DNA of 64,000 nucleotides from Crenobacter cavernae (GTDB lineage Bacteria; Pseudomonadota; Gammaproteobacteria; Burkholderiales; Chromobacteriaceae): contig NZ_CP031337.1 of NCBI RefSeq assembly GCF_003355495.1, positions 1,803,001 through 1,867,000 of the forward strand, in the 5' to 3' direction. The translations under genes were made by a program, and so were the position numbers. A model generated the notes under the pieces. That model was not told where the DNA came from. It made no database searches and worked only from the letters and a program-made list of their open reading frames with translations. Positions 6,752 to 13,997 of the stretch are shown in pieces. Position 1 is the first letter of the stretch, and each line of letters opens with the position of its first letter.

Positions 6752-8611
6752 ATGGCACTGCTGCAAATCGCCGAACCCGGCCTGTCCGCCGCTCCCCACC
6801 AGCACCGCCTCGCGGTCGGCATCGACCTCGGCACCACCAACTCGCTGGTCGCGACCGTCCGCAGCGGCTCGGCCGTCTGTCTGCCCGATGAGGCCGGCCG
6901 CACGCTGTTGCCGTCGGTGGTGCGTTATCTGGAGAACGGTGAGGTCGCGGTCGGCTACGCCGCCCAGGCCGAGCAGAGCCGCGACCCGGCCAACACCGTC
7001 GTGTCGGTCAAGCGCTTCATGGGCAGGGGCCTTGCCGACCTGTCGCACGTCGCGCGCGAACCGTACCGCTTCGTCGACGCGCCGGGCATGGTGCAGCTGG
7101 TCACCCGCGCCGGCACCAAGAGTCCGGTCGAGGTGTCGGCCGACATCCTGCGCGCGCTGAAGGTCCGCGCCGAGGCGAGCCTCGGCGGCGATCTGACCGG
7201 CGCGGTGATCACCGTGCCCGCCTACTTCGACGACGCGCAGCGCCAGGCGACCAAGGACGCGGCCAAGCTCGCCGGCCTTGACGTGCTGCGCCTGCTTAAC
7301 GAACCGACCGCCGCGGCGATCGCCTACGGCCTCGACAACGGCGCCGAGGGCGTCTACGTCGTCTACGACCTGGGCGGCGGCACCTTCGACGTGTCGATCC
7401 TCAGGCTGTCGCGCGGCGTGTTCGAGGTGATGTCGACCAGCGGCGACTCGGCGCTCGGCGGCGACGACTTCGACCACCGCATCTATTGCTGGGCGCTCGA
7501 GAAAGCTGGCCTGCACGGCCTTACCCCGCACGACACGCGGCTGTTGCTGACGCGCGCGCGCGAAGCCAAGGAGACGCTGACCGAACATATCGAGACGCGC
7601 TTCACCGCCTTGCTGTCCGGAGGCCAGGTCATCGACCTCTTGCTCGACCAGGCGACCTTCCACGCGATCAGCAAGACGCTGATCGACAAGACGATCACCC
7701 CGGTGCGCAAGGCGCTGCGCGACGCGAAGATCGGCGTCGACGACGTCAAGGGCGTCGTGATGGTAGGCGGCGCGACGCGCATGCCGCAGGTGCAGCGCGC
7801 GGTCGGCGACTACTTCGGCCAGACGCCGCTGACCAACCTCGACCCGGACAAGGTGGTCGCGCTCGGCGCGGCGATGCAGGCCAACGTGCTCGCCGGCAAC
7901 AAGCGCGACGACGACTGGCTGTTGCTCGACGTGATCCCGCTGTCGCTCGGCCTCGAGACGATGGGTGGCCTCACCGAGAAGATCATCCCGCGCAACAGCA
8001 CGATCCCGATCGCGCGCGCGCAGGAGTTCACCACGTATAAAGACGGCCAGACCGCGATGGCGATCCACGTGCTGCAGGGCGAGCGCGAACTGGTGTCCGA
8101 TTGCCGTTCACTCGCGCGCTTCACGCTGCGCGGCATCCCGCCGATGGTTGCCGGCGCTGCGCGCATCCGCGTGACCTTCCAGGTCGACGCCGACGGCCTG
8201 TTGTCGGTGTCCGCACGCGAGCAGTCCAGCGGCGTCGAGGCGAGCATCGAGGTCAAGCCGAGCTACGGCCTGTCCGACGACGAGATCAGCCGCATGCTGA
8301 GCGACTCGATCGAGCACGTCCAGGACGACATCGACGCGCGCCGCCTGCGCGAAGCCATCGTCGACGCCGAAGCGCTGATCGACGCGACGAAGGGCGCGCT
8401 CGCCGCCGACGGCGACCTGCTCGACTTCGACGAGCGCGAGGCGGTCGACGCCGCGCTGGCCGCCGCCGCCGCCGCCGTCGCCGGCGGCGAAGTGGTCGCG
8501 GTCAACGCCACCACCGCCGCGCTCAACCACGCTACCGAAACCTTTGCCGCGCGCCGCATGGACCGCAACATCCAGCGCGCGCTCAAGGGCCACAATATTT
8601 CCGAACTCTAA
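6752..8611 (+). CDS. hscA: Fe-S protein assembly chaperone HscA
   Basis: This 619-residue Hsp70 has the ATPase signature GIDLGTTNS at 23-31, the phosphate loop DLGGGTFDVS, and the linker sequence LLLDVIPLSLGLE before the substrate-binding domain. Length and divergence from DnaK (641 residues, encoded at 58429) fit HscA (about 616). It binds the LPPVK peptide of IscU and, driven by HscB and ATP, promotes cluster release. It is followed 10 bases later by fdx. Confidence 0.96.
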   Translation: MALLQIAEPGLSAAPHQHRLAVGIDLGTTNSLVATVRSGSAVCLPDEAGRTLLPSVVRYLENGEVAVGYAAQAEQSRDPANTVVSVKRFMGRGLADLSHVAREPYRFVDAPGMVQLVTRAGTKSPVEVSADILRALKVRAEASLGGDLTGAVITVPAYFDDAQRQATKDAAKLAGLDVLRLLNEPTAAAIAYGLDNGAEGVYVVYDLGGGTFDVSILRLSRGVFEVMSTSGDSALGGDDFDHRIYCWALEKAGLHGLTPHDTRLLLTRAREAKETLTEHIETRFTALLSGGQVIDLLLDQATFHAISKTLIDKTITPVRKALRDAKIGVDDVKGVVMVGGATRMPQVQRAVGDYFGQTPLTNLDPDKVVALGAAMQANVLAGNKRDDDWLLLDVIPLSLGLETMGGLTEKIIPRNSTIPIARAQEFTTYKDGQTAMAIHVLQGERELVSDCRSLARFTLRGIPPMVAGAARIRVTFQVDADGLLSVSAREQSSGVEASIEVKPSYGLSDDEISRMLSDSIEHVQDDIDARRLREAIVDAEALIDATKGALAADGDLLDFDEREAVDAALAAAAAAVAGGEVVAVNATTAALNHATETFAARRMDRNIQRALKGHNISEL

Positions 8612-8621
8612 GGACGAACGC

Positions 8622-8963
8622 ATGCCCCGTATCATCGTTTTGCCGCATGCCGACCTGTGCCCCGAAGGCGCCGTGATCGACGACGCGCCGACCGGCCAGA
8701 GCATCTGCGAGACGCTGCTCGCCCACGACATCGAGATCGAACACGCGTGCGAGATGTCGTGCGCCTGTACCACCTGCCACGTGATCGTGCGTGAAGGCGG
8801 CGACTCGCTCGCCGAAGCCGACGAGCTCGAGGAAGACATGCTCGACAAGGCGTGGGGCCTCGAGCCGCAGTCCCGCTTGTCGTGCCAGGCGCTCGTCACC
8901 GACCAGGACCTGGTGGTCGAGATTCCGCGCTACACGATCAACCTCGCGCGCGAACACCACTGA
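8622..8963 (+). CDS. fdx: [2Fe-2S] ferredoxin of the ISC system
   Basis: This 113-residue adrenodoxin-type ferredoxin has cluster ligands Cys43, Cys49, Cys52 (C-x5-C-x2-C in HACEMSCACTTC) and Cys88 (RLSCQA). An extra Cys47 lies within the loop, as in other ISC ferredoxins. It supplies electrons for cluster assembly on IscU. The ATG at 8622 has AAGGA upstream. It is the penultimate canonical isc gene and is followed by an unexpected YbaK-like gene. Confidence 0.95.
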   Translation: MPRIIVLPHADLCPEGAVIDDAPTGQSICETLLAHDIEIEHACEMSCACTTCHVIVREGGDSLAEADELEEDMLDKAWGLEPQSRLSCQALVTDQDLVVEIPRYTINLAREHH

Positions 8964-8974
8964 GCGGCGCCGCG

Positions 8975-9463
8975 ATGAGCGAAGCGCAACACGACAGCTC
9001 GGTCGCCCGCGTCGCCTCGACGTTGGCCGAGCTCGGTCTTTACGCCGAGATCCGCGAGATGGCCGAGTCGACCCGCACGTCGGCCGAGGCCGCCGCGGCG
9101 ATCGGCTGCAGCGTCGCGCAGATCGCCAAGTCGATGGTGTTCCGCGAGCTCGAGAGCGGCCGCGCGCTGATCGTTGTCGCCAGCGGCAGCAACCGCGTGT
9201 GCACGAACAAGCTGGCGACCCTCACCGGCAAGACCATCGCTCGCGCCGACGCCGCCTTCGTGCGGGAGAAGACCGGTTTCGCGATCGGCGGCGTGTCGCC
9301 TATAGCTCATGTCAGCGAAGTCGACATCCTGCTCGACCAAGACCTGTTCCAATATGAAGAAATCTGGGCCGCCGCCGGCAGCCCGTATGCGGTGTTCCGC
9401 ACCACCGCCGACGCGCTCGCGTCGGCGAGCGGCGCCCGCGTGGCCGATATCAAGGAGGGCTGA
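8975..9463 (+). CDS. YbaK/EbsC-family aminoacyl-tRNA deacylase-like protein
   Basis: This 162-residue protein fits the YbaK/ProRS-associated domain: S-x-EAAAAIGC near 37-45, the core QIAKSMVFR near 49-57, the conserved Lys in CTNKLATLTGKTI and the loop FAIGGVSPIAH. The family hydrolyses mischarged tRNAs such as Cys-tRNA(Pro); which tRNA this one edits cannot be told. It lies 11 bases after fdx and 3 bases before iscX, so it is co-transcribed with the Fe-S genes. That is not part of the classic operon. A link through cysteine metabolism (IscS substrate versus Cys mischarging) is speculation. Confidence 0.8.
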   Translation: MSEAQHDSSVARVASTLAELGLYAEIREMAESTRTSAEAAAAIGCSVAQIAKSMVFRELESGRALIVVASGSNRVCTNKLATLTGKTIARADAAFVREKTGFAIGGVSPIAHVSEVDILLDQDLFQYEEIWAAAGSPYAVFRTTADALASASGARVADIKEG

Positions 9464-9466
9464 ACG

Positions 9467-9661
9467 ATGAAATGGACCGACACTTACGACATCGCGATCG
9501 AACTGGCCGACACCCACCCGGACGTCGACCCGAAGAAGATCAACTTCGTCGACCTGATGAACTGGGTGCTGGCGCTCGACGGTTTCGACGACGAGCCCGG
9601 CCACTGCGGCGAGAAGATCCTCGAAGCCATCCAGATGGCCTGGATCGACGAGGCCGAGTGA
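9467..9661 (+). CDS. iscX: Fe-S assembly protein IscX
   Basis: This 64-residue acidic protein starts MKWTDTYDIAIELADTHPD and ends in an acidic WIDEAE, matching IscX (YfhJ), a small partner of IscS that binds iron and modulates desulfurase activity. It closes the isc operon, followed by a strong terminator 30 bases later. Confidence 0.94.
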   Translation: MKWTDTYDIAIELADTHPDVDPKKINFVDLMNWVLALDGFDDEPGHCGEKILEAIQMAWIDEAE

Positions 9662-9691
9662 GGCCCGTCGCCTGACTCGAGCCGCTCGAAC

Positions 9692-9720
9692 AAAACGCCC
9701 CGCAGCGCGGGGCGTTTTCT
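9692..9720 (+). terminator. Terminator of the isc operon
   Basis: Perfect 12-bp stem AAAACGCCCCGC/GCGGGGCGTTTT with a 3-base loop and T-rich tail. The A-rich left flank may let it act on both strands, ending the convergent BON lipoprotein gene too. Confidence 0.9.
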
Positions 9721-9741
9721 TTTGTGCGGTGCTCGGCCGGC

Positions 9742-10071
9742 TTACTTGAACTTCATGTCGTTGACGACGTTCTTCACGCCCGGCACGTCCTGCGCGATCA
9801 GGCCTGCCTTCAGCATCTGCTGGTCGTCGGTCATCGCGCCCTCGATCTTGACGTCGCCCTTCTTGCTCGTGACCTTGAGGTTCAGCGGCTTGAGCGACGC
9901 ATCCTTGTCGAGCGCCGACTTTACGGTGGAGGCGAGCGCCACGTCGGGGTCGACCGCGGCTGCGGCGGCCTTCGGCGCGGTTTGCGGCGCGGTGGTGCTC
10001 GAGCAGGCGGCAAGCCACAGCGGGGCAACGAGCGAAATCAGCAGGGTGGCGCGATTCACAACGCGGTTCAT
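9742..10071 (-). CDS. BON-domain lipoprotein
   Basis: This 109-residue protein has a signal peptide and lipobox LAAC with Cys23. An Ala-rich linker is followed by one BON domain (about 42-109: DVALASTVKSALDKDASL...LKVTSKKGDVKIEG...VVNDMKFK). BON domains bind lipids or other envelope components, as in OsmY and DolP. It is probably anchored to the outer membrane. It is monocistronic and convergent with the isc operon. Exact function is unknown. Confidence 0.8.
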   Translation of the reverse strand: MNRVVNRATLLISLVAPLWLAACSSTTAPQTAPKAAAAAVDPDVALASTVKSALDKDASLKPLNLKVTSKKGDVKIEGAMTDDQQMLKAGLIAQDVPGVKNVVNDMKFK

Positions 10072-10332
10072 GGTGTTCTCCAGTGTCGATCGAGTGTGTG
10101 GCGGGCCCCTGTCGGCAGGGGCGGTCTTGTCTAAACAAGCGTCGATTCTAGGAAAAAACGGTTAAGAAAATGTTTCGGTTCGATTGCCGTGTCGTGAAGG
10201 CCGCATCGGGCCGGGCTTTAGTGCATGAAATGCTAAAGTCATTCTGTGGGGCTGTCGCCGTGCGCCGGTTCGCCATTACACTGGAATCATCGCGAGGGCC
10301 GCCACCCGGCCCGGATTCCACGGGAGCTTTGC
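10072..10332. other. Divergent promoter region between BON lipoprotein and GST
   Basis: No gene is seen. The A+T-rich stretch near 10150-10180 is the likely promoter area for the minus-strand lipoprotein. An imperfect inverted repeat (TTTAG...CTAAA, 10218-10237) may be an operator; I could not assign a regulator. Confidence 0.3.
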
Positions 10333-10980
10333 ATGTTCAAACTGATCATCGGCAACAAGAACTATTCATCGTGGTCGCTCAGACCGTGGCTCGTCCTCAG
10401 GATGCTCGACGAGCCGTTCACCGAGCACCAGATCCCGCTGTACCAGGCCGACTCGAAGGAACGCATCCGCGCGGTTAGCCCGACCGGCAGGGTGCCGCTG
10501 TTGATCGACGGCCAGCTCGCGATCTGGGATTCGCTGGCGATCTTCGAGTACCTGGCCGAATGCTTCCCCGGCGCCAGGCTGTGGCCGCTCGACCGCGAGG
10601 CGAGGGCGCTGGCGCGCGCGGTGTCGGCCGAGATGCACTCGGGCTTCTTGGCGCTGCGCGAGAACTGTCCGATGGACATCACGCACGAGGGCAAGACGCT
10701 GCCGAACCTGCCGGCGGTGCAGGCCGACATCGAGCGCATCGTCGCGATCTGGGAGAATCTGCGCCAGCGCTTCCAGGACGACGGCCCCTTCCTGTTCGGC
10801 CATTTCACCTTGGCCGACGCGATGTACGCGCCGGTCGTCACCCGCTTCAAGACCTACGGCGTCGAGCTGCCGCCGGCGTCGCAGGCGTACAGCGATCACA
10901 TCCTGAGCCTGCCGGCGATGCGCGAATGGTGCGCCGCGGCGCGTGCGGAGATCGCCGCCGGCATGCTTGCTCCTTATTGA
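10333..10980 (+). CDS. Glutathione S-transferase family protein
   Basis: This 215-residue protein begins with the thioredoxin-fold segment FKLIIGNKNYSSWSLRPWL, where Ser/Tyr near residues 12-15 are candidate catalytic residues. The cis-Pro region is GRVPLLIDG and the glutathione gamma-Glu contact is WDSLAIFEYLAE. The C-terminal domain is all alpha. It resembles the bacterial zeta/YfcF-like group. The physiological substrate is unknown. The ATG at 10333 has GGAG upstream; an extension to 10246 is not supported. A short terminator follows at 11011. Confidence 0.85.
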   Translation: MFKLIIGNKNYSSWSLRPWLVLRMLDEPFTEHQIPLYQADSKERIRAVSPTGRVPLLIDGQLAIWDSLAIFEYLAECFPGARLWPLDREARALARAVSAEMHSGFLALRENCPMDITHEGKTLPNLPAVQADIERIVAIWENLRQRFQDDGPFLFGHFTLADAMYAPVVTRFKTYGVELPPASQAYSDHILSLPAMREWCAAARAEIAAGMLAPY

Positions 10981-11010
10981 GCACACCGTATTGAAAACCG
11001 CCTTGTCCGA

Positions 11011-11031
11011 CGCCCCGCAAGGGGCGTTTTC
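11011..11031 (+). terminator. Terminator after the GST gene
   Basis: CGCCCC-GCAA-GGGGCG stem-loop followed by TTTTC. Confidence 0.8.
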
Positions 11032-11053
11032 TATGGCGAGTCCGACGTTGCGC

Positions 11054-11082
11054 TTGACGGTGACATTTAAGGTGTATTAAAA
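11054..11082 (+). promoter_or_regulatory. Probable hmp promoter
   Basis: TTGACG at 11054-11059 is followed after 17 bases by TTAAAA (11077-11082); TATTAA at 11075 is an alternative -10 at 15 bases. The NsrR-like dyad overlaps the -10 area. The exact start point cannot be fixed. Confidence 0.5.
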
Positions 11083-11091
11083 GTGCATCTA
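11069..11091 (+). promoter_or_regulatory. NsrR-type operator upstream of hmp
   Basis: Two 11-base arms, AAGGTGTATTA and AAGTGCATCTA (read inverted as TAGATGCACTT), flank one central A. Each arm matches the known NsrR half-site AAGATGYATTT at 9 of 11 positions. It lies about 80 bases before hmp and overlaps the likely promoter. nsrR itself is the next gene after hmp, which supports the assignment. Confidence 0.78.
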
Positions 11092-11171
11092 TTGAATCCG
11101 CCGCCGCGCAGCGGCCGGGTTTCGCTTGCGCCGAAAAACATGTGTTGAAAATGCCACTAAAAGGAAGAACG

Positions 11172-12377
11172 ATGCTGACCGAACAGACCCGCAGCCTTGT
11201 CAAAGCCACCGTGCCGGTCCTGAAGGAGCACGGCGTGACGCTGACCAGCCACTTCTACCGGCGCATGTTCAGCCACAACCCCGAGCTGAAGCACATCTTC
11301 AACCAGGGCCACCAGGCGTCCGGCCAGCAGCAGCAGGCGCTGGCCGGCGCGGTGCTCGGCTATGCCGAACACATCGACGATCCGTCGGTGCTGGCGCCGG
11401 TGGTGATGCGCATCGCGCACAAGCACGCCAGCCTCGGCATCCGCGCCGAGCATTACCCCATCGTCGGCGGCCACCTGTTGGCGTCGATCCGCGAGGTGCT
11501 GGGCGAGGCGGCCAGCGACGAGCTGATAGCCGCGTGGGCCGCCGCCTACGGCCAGCTCGCCGACATCCTGATCGCCGCCGAGGCCGAGCTGTATAAAGAT
11601 TCCACGCTGGCCGACGGCGGCTGGTCGGGCTACCGGCCGTTCAAGGTGATGGAGCGCGTGGAGGAAAGCGGCGAGATCGCATCGTTCTACCTCGTGCCCG
11701 CCGACGGCGGCGCGCTACCCGCCTTCAAGCCGGGGCAGTACGTGTCGGTGCGGGTCTTCCTGCCCGAGCTGGGCCTCGCGCAGCCGCGCCAGTACAGCCT
11801 GTCCGACGCGCCGAACGGCCGTTATCTGCGCATCTCGGTCAAGCGCGAGGCGGGCGACGACGTCCGGCCGTTCGGCACGGTGTCGAACCACCTGCACGCC
11901 ACGCTCAAGGCCGGCGCGGTGCTGGAGCTGTCGGCGCCGATGGGCGACTTCGTGCTGCACGAAGACCGCGGGACGCCGGTGGTGCTGATCAGCGCCGGCG
12001 TCGGCCAGACGCCGATGATGGCGATGCTGCAGACGCTGATCGCAGAGGACAGCCCGCGCGACATCGTCTACCTGCACGCTGCGCGCAACGAGGCGGCGCT
12101 GGCCTTTGCCGATACGCTGAAAACGCTGGCCGAGCCCTGTCCGCGGCTCAAGCACGCGCTGTTCGTAGAGGACGGCGTAGCCGACGGCAGGCATCGCCAC
12201 GCCGGCCGCATCGAGCGTGACACCTTGGCCGAGCACGCGCTGACGGCAGGGGCCGACTACTATCTGTGCGGCCCGCTGCCCTTCATGAGCGCGCAGAAAT
12301 CGGCGCTGCTGTCGCTCGGCGTCGCGCCCGAGCGCGTGCACTACGAGGTGTTCGGCTCCGACCCGCTGACGGTCTGA
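11172..12377 (+). CDS. hmp: Nitric oxide dioxygenase (flavohemoglobin)
   Basis: This 401-residue protein (E. coli Hmp has 396) has an N-terminal globin domain (1-137) with the distal Tyr29, the proximal heme ligand His85 (IAHKHASLGI) and Tyr95. A ferredoxin-reductase module follows: the FAD motif PRQYSLSDA and the NAD(P)H-binding GVGQTPMMAML. It oxidises NO to nitrate with O2 and NAD(P)H. An NsrR-type operator precedes it. The ATG at 11172 with AAGGAAG upstream gives the family start MLTEQTRSLVKATVP; the in-frame start at 11142 is less likely. Confidence 0.96.
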   Translation: MLTEQTRSLVKATVPVLKEHGVTLTSHFYRRMFSHNPELKHIFNQGHQASGQQQQALAGAVLGYAEHIDDPSVLAPVVMRIAHKHASLGIRAEHYPIVGGHLLASIREVLGEAASDELIAAWAAAYGQLADILIAAEAELYKDSTLADGGWSGYRPFKVMERVEESGEIASFYLVPADGGALPAFKPGQYVSVRVFLPELGLAQPRQYSLSDAPNGRYLRISVKREAGDDVRPFGTVSNHLHATLKAGAVLELSAPMGDFVLHEDRGTPVVLISAGVGQTPMMAMLQTLIAEDSPRDIVYLHAARNEAALAFADTLKTLAEPCPRLKHALFVEDGVADGRHRHAGRIERDTLAEHALTAGADYYLCGPLPFMSAQKSALLSLGVAPERVHYEVFGSDPLTV

Positions 12378-12441
12378 CGGCTTGATTCCGGGCGGCGTCG
12401 CGCCTATGCTCGATCCGCCCGATTCCCACGATCCGAAGCCC

Positions 12442-12888
12442 ATGCAACTGACCCGTTTTACCGACTTCGGCCTGCGCGTGCTGATGTACCTGGCCGTCGC
12501 GCCGCGCGACGTGCCGGCGACGATCCCCGTGATCGCCGAGCGCTTCGCGATCTCGCGCAACCACCTGGTGAAGGTGGTGCACTTCATGGCGCAGCAGGGC
12601 TGGATCGTCACCACGCGCGGCAAGGGAGGCGGCTTGCGGCTCGCGCGAGCGCCGGCCGAAATCAACCTCGGCGCGGTGGTGCGGCTCCTGGAGCCCGCGC
12701 ACGCACTGATCGACTGCGCCGATCCGCCTTGTGCGCTGCGTTTCGGCTGTCGCCTGAAGGGCGTGCTCGACTCGGCGCTCGACGCGTTCTACGCGACGCT
12801 CGACGCGGTGACGCTGGCCGACCTGATGCAGGAGCCGACCGGCTCGGCCATCGTGCGGCTGCACGCGCTGTCGCCGCCGCCGGCCTGA
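12442..12888 (+). CDS. nsrR: Nitric-oxide-sensing transcriptional repressor NsrR
   Basis: This 148-residue Rrf2-family regulator starts MQLTRFTDFGLRVLMYLA, close to E. coli NsrR. It has cluster cysteines Cys92, Cys97 and Cys103 (C-x4-C-x5-C before RLKGVL). It binds DNA with an Fe-S cluster that NO destroys, releasing targets such as hmp. It begins 64 bases after hmp and is probably co-transcribed, giving a feedback loop. Upstream in-frame ATGs (12382, 12406) exist, but the family start is MQLT. It is distinct from IscR in this window, which has the C-x5-C-x5-C spacing. Confidence 0.9.
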   Translation: MQLTRFTDFGLRVLMYLAVAPRDVPATIPVIAERFAISRNHLVKVVHFMAQQGWIVTTRGKGGGLRLARAPAEINLGAVVRLLEPAHALIDCADPPCALRFGCRLKGVLDSALDAFYATLDAVTLADLMQEPTGSAIVRLHALSPPPA

Positions 12889-12931
12889 ACCATTCCTGCG
12901 CCGCCCCGGTTTCCGGGTTGCTCGCGTGATA

Positions 12932-12972
12932 AAAAAGCTCGGCCAACCCTCAAAGGGTTGGCCGAGCTTTTT
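12932..12972. terminator. Bidirectional terminator made of an inverted pair of DUS-like words
   Basis: A perfect 19-bp stem with a 3-base CAA loop. Each arm holds the repeated word (12938-12947 and 12957-12966) extended as AGCTCGGCCAACCCT, flanked by A5 on the left and T5 on the right. It separates the convergent nsrR and metR genes and can end both. Confidence 0.92.
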
Positions 12973-12979
12973 CATGCCA

Positions 12980-13903
12980 TCACCCCAAGGCCGACAGCCC
13001 CGGCAGGCTGGCGAAACTGGTCTCGCGCACCGTCGCGAGGAAATCGTCGAGGTAGGCGAGCCGCGCGTCGTCCTCGCGCAGCGCCGCGTACAGCTCGCTC
13101 TGCAATCCTTCGCCGATAGTCCTCGCGACCACGTAGCCGCGTTCCAGGTAGGGCACCACCGCCCAGAACGGCAGCGCGCTGATGCCGCGTCGGCTCGCGA
13201 CGAGTTGCACGATGGCGACGGTCAGCTCGCTCGTGCGCCGCGTCGGGTTCACGCCGGCCGGTTTCAATACCTTCTTGATCAGGTCCAGCATGTCGTCGGG
13301 CACCGGGTAGGTGATCAGCGTCTCGTCGGCGAAGTCCTGCGCGTCGAGCGACTTCTTCGCCGCGAGCGGGTGATCCTTCGCCAGCACGGCGACCATCTCG
13401 TAAGCGAACAGCGGCCGGTGAGCGATGCCGGGCTGCGGTTCGGCGTCGGACACGATCGCCAGGTCGGCGCGGTTGGTCAGCAGCAGCCCTACCGGGTCGG
13501 CGTGGAAGCCCGACACGATGTCGAGCTCGACCGCCGGCCAGTGGCTGCGGAAGGTGTCCATCGCCGGCATCAGCCAGTCGAAGCAGGTGTGGCACTCGAC
13601 CGCGATGCGCAGCTCGCCCGCCTCGCCCTCGCGGATCTGCGCGAGGTCGCGCTCGGCGCTCGACACCTGGGGAAGGATATGGCGCGCGAGCGTCAGCAGT
13701 CGTTCACCGGCCGGCGTCAGCTTCAGCGGCTGGCTCTTGCGGGCGAACAGTTCGAGCCCGTAGGCGGCTTCGAGTTGTTTGAGCTGGTGCGACAGCGCCG
13801 ACTGCGTGAGGAATAGCCTCTCGGCGGCGCGCGATACGCTGCCGGTGTCGGCCAGCGCGACGAGGGTTTTCAGGTGGCGCAGTTCGAGCGGCGACTGGTT
13901 CAT
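12980..13903 (-). CDS. metR: LysR-family transcriptional activator MetR
   Basis: This 307-residue LysR protein has an N-terminal HTH (HLKTLVALADTGSVSRAAERLFLTQSALSHQ). Hallmarks shared with E. coli MetR are FARKSQPLKLTPAGERLL, the IAVECHTCFDWLMPAM block and the effector-domain ending RTIGEGLQSELYAAL. MetR uses homocysteine as coactivator and activates metE, which is transcribed divergently from 13998. It ends seven bases from the shared terminator with nsrR. Confidence 0.93.
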   Translation of the reverse strand: MNQSPLELRHLKTLVALADTGSVSRAAERLFLTQSALSHQLKQLEAAYGLELFARKSQPLKLTPAGERLLTLARHILPQVSSAERDLAQIREGEAGELRIAVECHTCFDWLMPAMDTFRSHWPAVELDIVSGFHADPVGLLLTNRADLAIVSDAEPQPGIAHRPLFAYEMVAVLAKDHPLAAKKSLDAQDFADETLITYPVPDDMLDLIKKVLKPAGVNPTRRTSELTVAIVQLVASRRGISALPFWAVVPYLERGYVVARTIGEGLQSELYAALREDDARLAYLDDFLATVRETSFASLPGLSALG

Positions 13904-13997
13904 GAATGATCCTCATGTTTGATGCAAATATAATGCGTTTGAATCATAAACGAGCGCCGCGCATCATGCATCCGTTAACTGAAAAAAGGATTGCATG
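13904..13997. promoter_or_regulatory. metR-metE divergent control region
   Basis: A short A+T-rich intergenic region. TATAAT at 13929-13934 is a likely -10 for metE. TGAATGATCCTCA at 13903-13915 differs at one position from the known MetR site TGAA-N5-TTCA and overlaps the metR start. No cobalamin riboswitch fits in the 94 bases. Confidence 0.5.

Noticed and set aside
13904..13997. Cobalamin riboswitch before metE
   Set aside because: The gap is 94 bases, too short, and no B12-box-like sequence was seen; MetR control is sufficient.
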